Translations under genes and position numbers: made by a program
Notes under the pieces: generated by a model
Databases searched by the model: none
What the model saw: only the letters and a program-made list of their open reading frames with translations
What the model was told of the DNA's origin: nothing
Shown: one piece after another, positions 1 through 10,040 of the stretch
Numbering within the stretch: position 1 is the stretch's first letter
Layout of the letters: each line of letters opens with the position of its first letter
Source of the DNA: Ferruginibacter sp.
GTDB lineage: Bacteria > Bacteroidota > Bacteroidia > Chitinophagales > Chitinophagaceae
Reading direction: 5' to 3'
NCBI GenBank assembly: GCA_025963635.1
Contig: JAOQAK010000035.1
Location: forward strand, 62,001 to 126,000
Length of the DNA: 64,000 nt

Positions 1-797
1 ATATCGGTGGCAATGATTACCAGGCTTTCGGGTTTAGTAACCATTTCATCCAACTTTTTTCGTTGTTGCACGTACATGGCTTCTTCAAACCCTACAAGAT
101 GCATAAAGGCATAATTGGCCCGGTACAAACCAGGGCGGCGGTTGGTAGCGAGCAATGCGGCTTCAATAGCCACGGTAGAAGATCCGCACATGGGATTGAT
201 GAAGGGTGAACTTCTGTCCCACTTGGTAGCCAACAAAGTTGCTGCAGCCAGCGCTTCCAGCATGGGCGCCTTTCCTGGGATTTTTCGGTACCCATGCTTT
301 GACAAAGTTTCGCCGGAAGTGTCAATAAAAATTTCTGCGAGATCTTCCTTCCAGTACAAATGAATAACGGCCTTGTCGAGTTCTGGTCCCGAATTGGGCC
401 GCAGACCGGTTCGATTTCTAAAACGGTCAACTATGGCATCCTTTACTTTAACATTGGCAAATAGCGAATTGTTGATGGTATCATTATCTACATTGCTGGT
501 GATTGAAAAATATCCATCCGCTGCGATAATATCTTCCCATTCAAAATGAATTAATGAATTGTACAAATCATCCGCATTGCGCGCAGTAAATTCATTGATA
601 GAAAATAGTACCTGGCTGGCACATCGGAGTTGCAGGTTGAGCTTGATACAATCCTCCATGGTTCCTTTCAATTCTACGCCTGTTTTAAAAACACGGACAG
701 GAGTAAATCCCAATTCCGATATTTCCTGTTGAAGAAAGGGTGATAAACGGTTACTGCAGGTGATGATGATCCTGCTGCTTTGTTGAAAGAGTTGCAT
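1..797 (-). CDS. THUMP-domain class I SAM-dependent RNA methyltransferase (RlmL/YcbY-like), truncated by the window start
   Basis: Reverse-strand translation from ATG at 797 is open to the window edge: MQLFQQSSRIIITCSNRLSPFLQQEISELGF...LRPNSGPELDKAVIHLYW...FINPMCGSSTVAIEAALLATNRRPG. The MCGSSTVAIEAA SAM-binding motif and THUMP-like N-terminus fit the RlmL family. Not in the ORF track because it has no stop in the window. Confidence 0.85.
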   Translation of the reverse strand, partial: MQLFQQSSRIIITCSNRLSPFLQQEISELGFTPVRVFKTGVELKGTMEDCIKLNLQLRCASQVLFSINEFTARNADDLYNSLIHFEWEDIIAADGYFSITSNVDNDTINNSLFANVKVKDAIVDRFRNRTGLRPNSGPELDKAVIHLYWKEDLAEIFIDTSGETLSKHGYRKIPGKAPMLEALAAATLLATKWDRSSPFINPMCGSSTVAIEAALLATNRRPGLYRANYAFMHLVGFEEAMYVQQRKKLDEMVTKPESLVIIATD

Positions 798-898
798 AGC
801 TGCAAAAATAAGCAATCAAAATGGGTTGGTGCGGCAGGTTGCGGAGTTGTGTTGCTTATAATTATGCTGATTAGGGCGCAACAAAAGCAATATACATA

Positions 899-1070
899 CC
901 GTTGGCTGTAATTGGTATCGTCAATTGCCTCCTGCTTTAGCTGGAGGAGTAAAAGACTATTTCATTGTTGGCTTTAGCCAAATCAATCACGGAAATCCTC
1001 CAATTCAATTCGGCTAAAGCCGTAGCTATATCCTATTTTTTATTAACCACAGGCTTAAGCCAATGGCAAC
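899..1070. repeat. REP-like cluster of four short palindromes
   Basis: Palindromes read directly: CCTCCtgctttagctGGAGGA (928-949), TTGGCtttaGCCAA (968-981), CGGCTaaAGCCG (1011-1022), GGCTTAAGCC (1052-1061). Intergenic. Confidence 0.6.
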
Positions 1071-1324
1071 TCAATTCTAACCAAATCACCCCAACTCATG
1101 TGTACATAACATTTGCCAGACTCCTCTTTTGCGGGAGTATTTTTGGATACATCCGCGATGTCAAACTCCGCTTAGATAAAAGTTTAATAGCAGCACTGCC
1201 GATGAACGTACTGTGACACAACGATGCCGCTATGAAAACCAGTGCTGGTAACATAAAAAGTTTCTGCATTGTATTGCCACCTTTGGCTTAAAATGATAAT
1301 ACTAAAAAAGAATTATCTTGTGTT

Positions 1325-2131
1325 ATGGATTTTCAAAAAGATATAAGGCTCGCAGTTTTGATAGATGCCGACAATGTGCCCTACAGTAATGTGAAGGGTG
1401 TGATGGAAGAAATTGCCAAATATGGCACCCCCACTTTTAAAAGAATTTACGGCGACTGGACCAGGCCCACAGTTTCGGGATGGAAAAATGTGCTGCTGGA
1501 AAATGCGATCACACCTATTCAGCAATACAGTTATACTTCGGGCAAAAACTCCAGCGATAGTGCGCTCATTATTGATGCCATGGACATTTTATATTCCGGC
1601 AAAGTAGATGGATTTTGTATTATTTCGAGCGACAGTGACTTTACCAGGTTGGCGACCAGGCTGCGGGAAGCCGGTATGAAAGTGTTTGGTATTGGGCAAA
1701 AGAAAACGCCGAATCCATTTATCGTGGCTTGCGATAAGTTCATTTATATGGAAATTATTGCAGTGCCCGAGGTGGAGGAAACTGTGTCTGCGAAAACAAA
1801 AACCAAAGCAAAAGCAACACATCCTGCACCCAGTAATTCGTTTGATAAACTTAGCAAAGAAACCATTCATTTATTGGCGACTACGATCGATGACCTTGGG
1901 GATGAGAATGGCTGGGCTTTTTTGGGAGAGGTAGGAAGTTTATTACTTAAAAAACAACCCAATTTTGACCCACGGAACTATGGGTTTTCCAAGTTGACAC
2001 CATTGGTGGTTTCCCTGCATAAATTTTTTGAAATAGATAAGCGTGATAAGGGAGGAACCAAGTTAGTTTACATCCGAAACAGGGAGTTTTCTAATTTGGT
2101 AGAAAGTGTAAAAGACGAATTGCCCTTTTAA
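1325..2131 (+). CDS. NYN-domain (PIN-like) protein with C-terminal OST-HTH/LOTUS-like domain
   Basis: LAVLIDADNVPYSNVKGVMEEIAKYG...IDAMDILYSGKVDGFCIISSDSDFTRLATRLREAGMKVFGIG is typical of NYN/LabA-like domains; the C-terminal ~80 aa (DENGWAFLGEVGSLLLKKQPNFDPRNYGFSKLTPLV) fits OST-HTH/LOTUS. Confidence 0.85.
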   Translation: MDFQKDIRLAVLIDADNVPYSNVKGVMEEIAKYGTPTFKRIYGDWTRPTVSGWKNVLLENAITPIQQYSYTSGKNSSDSALIIDAMDILYSGKVDGFCIISSDSDFTRLATRLREAGMKVFGIGQKKTPNPFIVACDKFIYMEIIAVPEVEETVSAKTKTKAKATHPAPSNSFDKLSKETIHLLATTIDDLGDENGWAFLGEVGSLLLKKQPNFDPRNYGFSKLTPLVVSLHKFFEIDKRDKGGTKLVYIRNREFSNLVESVKDELPF

Positions 2132-2140
2132 GATTGGCCT

Positions 2141-3040
2141 CTATGCCTGAAGCATTTTTACCAGGCAAATTTCAAGGCTCTCTTTCCATCCGGAAATTTT
2201 CAAGTCGAATGTTTGCTGAATTTTAGCGGTATCCATCACTGAATACCCGGGACGTTTTGCCGGCGTGGGGTATTGCGCTGCAGTTATGGGGTTTACGATA
2301 CATTTACTACCCGAAAGCTCTTTTATAGTCGTTGCAAAACCGTGCCAGGTAGTGACCCCTTTATTGGAATAATTGAAAATTGCAGGAGCGGATAAGCTGT
2401 TATTCAAAAGCTGTGGTGATTGCTCAAGCCGGGTAATTATTTGCATGATGGCGGCTGCAAGATCGGCGGCATATGTAGGCGATCCTTGCTGATCGCTAAC
2501 AACATTGATGCTGTCTCTCTCCTTCATCAGCCGCAGCATGGTTTTCACAAAGTTATTTCCAAAAGAAGAATACACCCATGAAGTGCGAATGATGATTGAC
2601 CGTGGGTTATTCTGAAATGCTGATATTTCACCTGCCAGTTTGGATGCGCCGTATAAATTGACCGGACTCACCGGATCATTTTCACTGTAAGGTACCACCG
2701 AGGTTCCATCAAATACATAATCGGTAGAGATATGAATGAGTTGGGTATTGTGCGCCTTACAAACTTTTGCGAGGTTTTCTACGGCGGTTGAATTGACCAG
2801 GTAAGCCTTTTCGGGTTCGGTTTCTGCTTTATCTACGGCTGTGTATGCTGCGCAATTAACGCAATAATCAATGGTGTGGCGATTAAAATAAGCTGCTATT
2901 ATTTCATCGTCTTCAATGGGTAGTTGCTCCCTTGTTACGAACAAAAAATCGTACAACGGGTATGCGGATGAAACTACCTGCATTTCATTGCCCAACTGAC
3001 CGTTGGCACCCGTAACTAAAATCGTTTTTCTTTCTGCCAC
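2141..3040 (-). CDS. rfbD: dTDP-4-dehydrorhamnose reductase
   Basis: GANGQLGNEMQ, STDYVFDG, YGASKLAGE motifs; next to rfbC. Confidence 0.92.
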   Translation of the reverse strand: MAERKTILVTGANGQLGNEMQVVSSAYPLYDFLFVTREQLPIEDDEIIAAYFNRHTIDYCVNCAAYTAVDKAETEPEKAYLVNSTAVENLAKVCKAHNTQLIHISTDYVFDGTSVVPYSENDPVSPVNLYGASKLAGEISAFQNNPRSIIIRTSWVYSSFGNNFVKTMLRLMKERDSINVVSDQQGSPTYAADLAAAIMQIITRLEQSPQLLNNSLSAPAIFNYSNKGVTTWHGFATTIKELSGSKCIVNPITAAQYPTPAKRPGYSVMDTAKIQQTFDLKISGWKESLEICLVKMLQA

Positions 3041-3049
3041 TACAATTAA

Positions 3050-3604
3050 TTAATACGTGAAATTACTTATGCAATTCGCTAATGTAGGGTGAACCATATC
3101 TTTATCCGCAACGATTGCTTTATCGCCCGGAATTTGCCAATCGATGGCGAGCTCCGGGTCGTTGTATAGCAACCCGCCTTCACTTTGTTTATTGTAAAAC
3201 CCGTCACATTTATACATTACTTCTGCTGTTTCGCTTAAAACAGAATACCCGTGGGCAAAGCCTTTCGGAACCAGTAACTGCTTTTTATTTTCTGCCGTAA
3301 GTTCTAGTGCATAAGACAGTCCATAAGTGGGGGAGCCTTTTCTTAAATCAACAGCTACATCGAGTATGCTGCCACTCAATACCCTTACCAGTTTTGTTTG
3401 CGCATATGGAGGCATTTGGAAATGTAATCCACGTATTACACCATAGGTTGATCTTGCCTGGTTATCCTGCACAAATATGATATCGATGCCTTCAGCGGCA
3501 AAAACCTTAGCATTGTAACTTTCACAAAAATAACCACGACTGTCTTCAAACACAACGGGCTCGAAAATTAATAAATCGCGGAATTCCGTTTTTATAATGG
3601 GCAT
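3050..3604 (-). CDS. rfbC: dTDP-4-dehydrorhamnose 3,5-epimerase
   Basis: FEDSRGYFCESYN, GVIRGLHFQMPPYAQTKLVRVLSG, VPKGFAHGYSVLS motifs. Confidence 0.93.
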   Translation of the reverse strand: MPIIKTEFRDLLIFEPVVFEDSRGYFCESYNAKVFAAEGIDIIFVQDNQARSTYGVIRGLHFQMPPYAQTKLVRVLSGSILDVAVDLRKGSPTYGLSYALELTAENKKQLLVPKGFAHGYSVLSETAEVMYKCDGFYNKQSEGGLLYNDPELAIDWQIPGDKAIVADKDMVHPTLANCISNFTY

Positions 3605-3675
3605 GTTGGTGGTTGAGAATGGTTAATATTAATGTTTAAAGAAAACTGGGTATTGACAAAAGACAGTATAAATGA

Positions 3676-4665
3676 TTACTCATCCTTTGAAAACTGGTCT
3701 CTGAAAAACTCAATGGTTTCCTTTAATCCTTCTTCAAACTTTTTTTCCGGCTGGTAATCTAATAAATCTTTGGCCAGCGAAATGTCTGCCAGTGAATTGC
3801 GGATATCACCCGGTCTCGGTTCCCGGTAAGTAGCTTCGAAATCACTTCCTAAATATTCCTTACAGGCCTGGTACAAATAGTTAACGGAGTAACTTTCTCC
3901 TACAGCCACATTGTAAACCTTGTTGATGGCTGCCGGGTTTTCGGTCAGCATTCCTTTAATATTTATTTGTATGGCGTTCTCTACAAAGGTGAAATCCCTG
4001 GTTTGTTCCCCATCACCGTTTATATACACGGGTGTCTGTTTCATGATGCCTTTTACAAACAAGGGAATCACTGCCGCATAGGCTCCGTCCGGATCCTGGC
4101 GGGGACCAAATATATTAAAATAACGAAAACCCATTAGTTTTATGCCGTAAACATCTGCAAATACCTGTGCATACAATTCATTCGTCTTTTTTGTTGCAGC
4201 ATAAGGTGAGAGGCAATTGCCTACCCTATTTTCTGATTTGGGCAGGGTGGGTTCATCTCCATACACCGACGATGAAGACGCATAAACGAATTGGAGGATG
4301 TTGTTGTCTATGGAAGCTTTGAGCATATTAACAAAGCCGCCTGCATTTACTTCATTGAAATACACTGGTTCCTTGATAGAACGTGGAACGGAACCCAGTG
4401 CCGCCTGGTGACTTACATAATGAATATCCTTGCAGGCCGCCTGGCAGGTGGCTTCACTCCTGATATCGCCCTCCAGAAATTCAAAGGCAGGATATTGCTG
4501 CAGGATGGCGAGGTTTTTTTTAAAGCCGTTCACCATATTATCCAGCACCCTTACTTTGGCAGCGCCATTCTTTAGCAGGTACTCGGCAATATGGCCACCG
4601 ATAAATCCACCGCCGCCGGTCACTAAAAAATTATTTTGAGAGATGTCTTTTGTATGAAAAATCAT
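3676..4665 (-). CDS. NAD-dependent epimerase/dehydratase (UDP-N-acetylglucosamine 4-epimerase-like)
   Basis: GGGGFIGGHIAEYLL, YASSSSVYGDEPTLPKSE, YAATKKTNELYA, GFRYFNIFGPRQDPDGAYAAVIP. Confidence 0.88.
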   Translation of the reverse strand: MIFHTKDISQNNFLVTGGGGFIGGHIAEYLLKNGAAKVRVLDNMVNGFKKNLAILQQYPAFEFLEGDIRSEATCQAACKDIHYVSHQAALGSVPRSIKEPVYFNEVNAGGFVNMLKASIDNNILQFVYASSSSVYGDEPTLPKSENRVGNCLSPYAATKKTNELYAQVFADVYGIKLMGFRYFNIFGPRQDPDGAYAAVIPLFVKGIMKQTPVYINGDGEQTRDFTFVENAIQINIKGMLTENPAAINKVYNVAVGESYSVNYLYQACKEYLGSDFEATYREPRPGDIRNSLADISLAKDLLDYQPEKKFEEGLKETIEFFRDQFSKDE

Positions 4666-4804
4666 GATGAATGCTGAAATGATTGTTGGCTAAAAAACCG
4701 GTATGCTAAAAAATTTGCGCCGTTCATTTATTTTTAAATCGATCTCCATTGGCTTGTTGTATCGATTTATGATAGATATTAACGCATATAAAATTTTCCA
4801 TTAA

Positions 4805-6094
4805 TTATAAACTCCAATAATGCCTGCTGCTAATCTTGTTCCTGAAAATTCCTTTTAAGTCTGCAATCATTGCTGCCGGCTTAGTAATACCAGCAAAATA
4901 TGCATCGTCTAAATATTTGTAATCATTGTGAGGAACCGTTATCAATACGGCATCATAATCATCAGCCAGGTGGGTGGAAATTGAAAAGCCATACTCCTTT
5001 TTTAACTCATCACTATCCGCGTGAGGATCAGTGATATCTACGTTTAGAGAATAGGATTTCAACTCGCTTACCACATCAGCAACTTTACTGTTACGGATAT
5101 CACTTACATTTTCCTTGAAAGTGGCTCCCATCACCAATACTTTTGCAAATTTCACATTGCCGTCATTTTGTATAATGTGCTGCAATACTTTTTTGGCGAT
5201 ATAGCCAGCCATCCCATCGTTAATCACCCTTCCCGCTAGAATTACCTGGCTATCATATCCTAATTCACGGGATTTGTAAGTGAGATAATAAGGATCTACC
5301 CCAATGCAATGCCCCCCCACCAGGCCCGGCTGAAACTTTAAAAAATTCCATTTTGTCCCAGCTGCCTCCAGTACTTCAAATGTGTTGATTCCCATTCTAT
5401 CGAAGATGATGGACAGTTCATTCATAAGGGCAATGTTCAGATCACGCTGTGTATTTTCAATGATCTTCGCAGCCTCAGCTACTTTTATGCTGGAAGCTTT
5501 GTGTATGCCTGCAGTCACCACCATTTCGTACACCCTGGCGATCACATCCAAACTTTCCGCGTCGCAACCACTTACTACTTTGATGATTTTAGCTAATGTA
5601 TGCTCTTTGTCGCCCGGGTTAATTCTTTCCGGTGAATAACCTGTTTTGAAATTTACTACGTTTTTTAAGCCCGATAAATTCTCTATAATCGGCAAACAAT
5701 CTTCTTCAGTGCAGCCCGGGTATACAGTGCTTTCGAACACCACATAATCGCCCTCCTTTATTACTTTGCCGATTGTTTCGCTTGCCATTTGAACAGGCAC
5801 CAGGTTAGGGGTATTGTGCTCGTCGACAGGTGTAGGGACCGCTACAATAAAAAAATTGGCTTGCTTTAAAACCTCCAGGTCATTGGTAAATTCTATATCG
5901 CACCCATCAAATGCGGAGCTCTCCAGTTCCTGGCTCGGATCAATGCTGTTGCGCATCATTTCAACCCTTTTTGCATTGATGTCAAAACCAATTACTTTTA
6001 TTTTTCTTGCAAATTCTAATGCGATCGGCAATCCTACATAGCCTAGTCCGATTACTGCCAGTTTCTTGTTTTTGTCTATTAATCCCTGATACAT
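4805..6094 (-). CDS. Nucleotide sugar dehydrogenase (UDP-N-acetyl-hexosamine dehydrogenase, WbpA/TviB-like)
   Basis: AVIGLGYVGLPIALEFA, FESTVYPGCTEE, GLVGGHCIGVDPYYLT. Confidence 0.9.
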   Translation of the reverse strand: MYQGLIDKNKKLAVIGLGYVGLPIALEFARKIKVIGFDINAKRVEMMRNSIDPSQELESSAFDGCDIEFTNDLEVLKQANFFIVAVPTPVDEHNTPNLVPVQMASETIGKVIKEGDYVVFESTVYPGCTEEDCLPIIENLSGLKNVVNFKTGYSPERINPGDKEHTLAKIIKVVSGCDAESLDVIARVYEMVVTAGIHKASSIKVAEAAKIIENTQRDLNIALMNELSIIFDRMGINTFEVLEAAGTKWNFLKFQPGLVGGHCIGVDPYYLTYKSRELGYDSQVILAGRVINDGMAGYIAKKVLQHIIQNDGNVKFAKVLVMGATFKENVSDIRNSKVADVVSELKSYSLNVDITDPHADSDELKKEYGFSISTHLADDYDAVLITVPHNDYKYLDDAYFAGITKPAAMIADLKGIFRNKISSRHYWSL

Positions 6095-6229
6095 TACTTT
6101 TTATACCCTAACCCGTAACGACAATCGATGCTTAGCACCTATCATAAAAAAGGTTATTCGTTTTTATTGTTATGAATTATACTTTGTGAACAATTGACCA
6201 GGCTCTCCAAAAATTGCCTGATAGGTTTC

Positions 6230-7225
6230 CTACTTAGCGTCTTTACTTACCCTTGCAAATTCCTTAGGTAATTTATACAGTTCTTCCTGGGGAAGTGATT
6301 TAAAATATTCGTACGTTATTTTTAACCCGTCGGCCCTGTTCACCGTTGGTTGCCAGCCCAAAATTTCTTTCGCCTTTGTGATATCCGGCTGGCGTTGTTT
6401 CGGATCGTCGGTAGGAAGCGGCCTGTACACAATCTTCTGATCAGTGCCGGTTAGTTTTATAATTTCTTCGGCAAAATCCTTGAGTGAAATTTCATCAGGG
6501 TTACCAATGTTTACCGGGTGTGCATAATCGCTCAACAGCAAACGATAAATTCCTTCCACCAGGTCAGCTACATAACAAAAGCTCCTTGTTTGGCTGCCAT
6601 CACCAAACACAGTAAGATCTTCACCACGTAATGCCTGGCCGATGAAAGCAGGCAATGCACGTCCGTCATTTAAGCGCATCCTTGGGCCATAAGTATTAAA
6701 TATCCTGATGATCCTTGTTTCTACACTATGAAAAGTATGATAAGCCATGGTGATCGCTTCCTGAAAGCGTTTGGCTTCATCATAAACTCCCCGAGGGCCT
6801 ACAGGATTTACATTGCCCCAATATTCTTCATTTTGTGGATGCACCACGGGATCACCATACACTTCGCTGGTACTGGCTACGAGAATCCTTGCCTTTTTTG
6901 AAAGCGCAAGTCCAAGGCAATTATGCGTTCCCAACGAACCGACCTTTAATGTTTGAATGGGGATTTTCAAATAATCAATCGGGCTGGCGGGTGAAGCAAA
7001 ATGCAATATATAATCGAGTTCGCCGGGCACATGGATGAATTTTGATACATCATGATGGTAAAACTCAAACTCTTTCAATTTGAAAAGATGTTCGATGTTT
7101 TTAAGATCACCTGTAATTAAATTGTCCATCCCAATTACATTAAATCCTTCTTTGATAAACCGGTCGCACAGGTGCGAACCTAAAAATCCGGCTGCGCCTG
7201 TTATCAATACCCTTTTATTTGCCAT
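6230..7225 (-). CDS. UDP-glucuronic acid decarboxylase-like SDR (UXS family)
   Basis: [73 protein letters not shown]. Confidence 0.9.
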   Translation of the reverse strand: MANKRVLITGAAGFLGSHLCDRFIKEGFNVIGMDNLITGDLKNIEHLFKLKEFEFYHHDVSKFIHVPGELDYILHFASPASPIDYLKIPIQTLKVGSLGTHNCLGLALSKKARILVASTSEVYGDPVVHPQNEEYWGNVNPVGPRGVYDEAKRFQEAITMAYHTFHSVETRIIRIFNTYGPRMRLNDGRALPAFIGQALRGEDLTVFGDGSQTRSFCYVADLVEGIYRLLLSDYAHPVNIGNPDEISLKDFAEEIIKLTGTDQKIVYRPLPTDDPKQRQPDITKAKEILGWQPTVNRADGLKITYEYFKSLPQEELYKLPKEFARVSKDAK

Positions 7226-7420
7226 GATTCTTGATTTAATTTTTTGTTACCGGATGTAAATTTCTGATGCCTGATCTGTGGATGTCTGATTTTTTAAGGT
7301 TCCATCTCTCTTGTAACATCGAATACTTTGTTCAACGGTTAACAAATTTTCTTAAAATATCACAAATCTGTTTTTTGATAATAACCAGCCTGAAAAGCTT
7401 GGCCGTAACTGAGGCTATCA

Positions 7421-7448
7421 AATCAGACATCAAAAAATCAGCCATCAG
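7421..7448. repeat. 28-bp dispersed intergenic repeat, copy 1
   Basis: AATCAGACATCAAAAAATCAGCCATCAG, identical to 12841-12868. Confidence 0.9.
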
Positions 7449-7458
7449 CCATTGTTTT

Positions 7459-8784
7459 CTATCCTACTACTATCTTTCTTCCAATGCTTACATAATGATA
7501 CCCCATATCTTCCATCTGTTTCAGATCAAACAAATTGCGGCCGTCGAAAATGGCTTTGTTTTTAAGCAGGGAGGTAATCCTCGAAAAATCGGGCGTTCTG
7601 AACTCGCTCCACTCCGTTGCAATCACCAATGCATCTGCGTCTTGCAAAGCATCATACTGACTTTCAACATAAGTAATTTTATCACCCACTACCTGCTTTA
7701 CATTTTTCATAGCTTCCGGATCAAATGTAGCTACCGTGGCACCTGCAGCTAATAATTCTTTGATGATATATAAAGCCGGTGCTTCCCTGATATCATCCGT
7801 ATTAGGTTTAAATGCAAGTCCCCACAATGCAATTTTTTTACCCTGCAGCCCATCTTTAAAGTAGGCTTTAATCCTTGGTAACAAATGAAGTTTTTGCTTT
7901 TCATTCACTTCCATCACGGCGTCTAATATTTTAAAGGAATAATCTACTTCGTTAGATGATTTGGCAAGTGCCTGCACATCCTTTGGAAAGCAGCTTCCTC
8001 CATAACCAATGCCTGGAAATAGAAACCGGCGCCCGATACGATCATCACTGCCCATTCCTTTGCGCACCATATCCACATCTGCTCCCAGCAATTCGCACAG
8101 CTGGGCAATTTCATTCATGAAAGTAATTTTAGTTGCCAGGAAAGAATTGGCCGCGTATTTTGTTAACTCGGCACTTCTTTCATCCATGAAGATAACAGGA
8201 TTTCCCTGCCGTACAAAGGGAGCATATAAATCGCTTAATATTTTTTTGGCCCGTTCAGAATCAGTACCGATAACCACCCTGTCCGGTTTCATAAAATCAT
8301 CTACTGCAACACCTTCTCTTAAGAACTCAGGGTTACTTACAATGTCAAATGTACCTTCAATGCCGCCATTGTTTAACAATGCCTGCTTCACCTTTTCTGC
8401 AGTACCAACCGGAACAGTACTTTTGTCGATAATTACTTTGTAATCGCCTTCCTTTATCAGGGCACCAAGGTCTTTGGCCACACCCAAAATATATTTCAAA
8501 TCAGCGCTGCCATCTTCACCCGGTGGTGTAGGAAGGGCAAGAAAAATAACCTGCGCATCGGCTATACCTTCCACGAGTGAGGTGGTAAAATGGAGACGAT
8601 TTTCTTTTTGATTCCTTAGAAAGATCTTTTCTAGGCCTGGCTCATAAATAGTAATATGTCCTGAAGACAATTTATCTACTTTGCTTTTATCGATGTCTAC
8701 ACAAATGACATCATTTCCCGTTTCTGCAAAGCAAGTGCCGGTTACTAAACCTACATATCCTGTTCCAACGACTGCGATTTTCAT
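7459..8784 (-). CDS. ugd: UDP-glucose 6-dehydrogenase
   Basis: MKIAVVGTGYVGLVTGTCFAETGNDV, KSTVPVGTAEKV, GIGYGGSCFPKDVQAL. Confidence 0.93.
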   Translation of the reverse strand: MKIAVVGTGYVGLVTGTCFAETGNDVICVDIDKSKVDKLSSGHITIYEPGLEKIFLRNQKENRLHFTTSLVEGIADAQVIFLALPTPPGEDGSADLKYILGVAKDLGALIKEGDYKVIIDKSTVPVGTAEKVKQALLNNGGIEGTFDIVSNPEFLREGVAVDDFMKPDRVVIGTDSERAKKILSDLYAPFVRQGNPVIFMDERSAELTKYAANSFLATKITFMNEIAQLCELLGADVDMVRKGMGSDDRIGRRFLFPGIGYGGSCFPKDVQALAKSSNEVDYSFKILDAVMEVNEKQKLHLLPRIKAYFKDGLQGKKIALWGLAFKPNTDDIREAPALYIIKELLAAGATVATFDPEAMKNVKQVVGDKITYVESQYDALQDADALVIATEWSEFRTPDFSRITSLLKNKAIFDGRNLFDLKQMEDMGYHYVSIGRKIVVG

Positions 8785-8791
8785 TTTTTAA

Positions 8792-9958
8792 TTAATTTGA
8801 ATTTATATAATTGAATACATTAGAAATAATAAAGTCCTGCTGCTCATGGTCGAGCTCTGTATGAATCGGCAGAGAAATAACCCGCTCAGAAAGCCAGTCC
8901 GTTACAGGCAAATCAAAATTTTTACCCCCCAGCGAATCAAACATCTTTTGGCGGTGACAAGGCACCGGGTAATAGATCATGCTCGGAATTCCTTTTTCGG
9001 CAAGATAATTATTCAAACCATCCCTGCTATGTGCTGCTGTATTATTAAAAATAATCGTATACTGATGAAATACATGACTACAATAAGCCGCCCTGAAGGG
9101 CACGGTGATACTTGTACTTTTTGCGAATGCCGCATCGTAATAGTCAGCTGCCTTTCTCCTGGCAGTGTTGTATTCATCCAGAAATTTCAATTTAATATCC
9201 AATATCGCTGCCTGTACTGTATCCAGCCTCGAGTTGCAACCTACCACATCATGATAATATCGCTTGCTCTGTCCGTGAACAGCAATCTTTTTTAATTTCT
9301 CTGCTAATACATCATCACTAGTAAATATGGCCCCTCCATCGCCATAGGCGCCCAGGTTTTTTGAGGGATAAAAAGAGGTGCAGCCGATATGGCCAATTCC
9401 GCCTGTCTTTTTTTTGCTGCCATCAGTAAAAGTATAATCGCAACCAATTGCCTGTGCATTGTCTTCGATGACATATAAATTGTGCTGTTGGGCAATATCC
9501 ATTATTTTTTCCATCTCGGCAGCATGTCCGTAGAGATGAACCGGTATGATGGCTTTCGTCTTTGGAGTAATTGCCTTTTCTAACAAGGCCGCGTCCATGC
9601 AAAAAGTTTGGTCATCTACATCTACAAAAACCGGCTTCAGTTTAAGTAAGGCCGCCGCTTCTACCGTGGCAATATAGGTGAAGGAAGGCGTGATTACTTC
9701 ATCGCCGGGCTGCAGATCGAGCGCCATCATGGAAACCTGTAATGCATCGGTACCATTGGCACAGGGAACAAGGTGTTTTACTCCGTTATAAACCGCGAGA
9801 TGTTGTGCAAAATCATTTAAAACTTTACCCCCGATGAATTGCGAACTTTCAAGCACCGCAATAACTGCTGCATCTACTTCCTTCTTTATCTTCTGGTATT
9901 GGGTACTGGTATCTACCATTTGCAATGGCCTCATATCTTCTTTTTTTGGGTGCTGCAA
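8792..9958 (-). CDS. DegT/DnrJ/EryC1/StrS family aminotransferase
   Basis: PCANGTDALQVSMMAL, PGDEVITPSFTYIATVEAAAL, PVHLYGHAAEM, IGCTSFYPSKNLGAYGDGGAIFT (PLP lysine motif). Confidence 0.92.
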   Translation of the reverse strand: MQHPKKEDMRPLQMVDTSTQYQKIKKEVDAAVIAVLESSQFIGGKVLNDFAQHLAVYNGVKHLVPCANGTDALQVSMMALDLQPGDEVITPSFTYIATVEAAALLKLKPVFVDVDDQTFCMDAALLEKAITPKTKAIIPVHLYGHAAEMEKIMDIAQQHNLYVIEDNAQAIGCDYTFTDGSKKKTGGIGHIGCTSFYPSKNLGAYGDGGAIFTSDDVLAEKLKKIAVHGQSKRYYHDVVGCNSRLDTVQAAILDIKLKFLDEYNTARRKAADYYDAAFAKSTSITVPFRAAYCSHVFHQYTIIFNNTAAHSRDGLNNYLAEKGIPSMIYYPVPCHRQKMFDSLGGKNFDLPVTDWLSERVISLPIHTELDHEQQDFIISNVFNYINSN

Positions 9959-10040
9959 AGATAGGGGTTAGCGTTTATGAACCAAGTTTGAGTGCTTATT
10001 CGTGCCCCGCAAATCAGATTTTGAAAAATAGCGGTTAGAT

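Noticed and set aside
965-1216. 83-aa plus-strand ORF
   Set aside because: Overlies the REP-like palindrome cluster; composition is not protein-like and it likely reflects repeat sequence.
1213-1226. GTGACACAACGATG also found at 62977-62990
   Set aside because: A 14-bp match is expected several times by chance in a window of this size; not enough to call a repeat.
7267-7752. 161-aa plus ORF
   Set aside because: Covers the intergenic repeat region and the antisense of ugd; no plausible domain.
8009-8443. 144-aa ORF antisense to ugd
   Set aside because: Entirely antisense to a confident CDS; typical shadow ORF.
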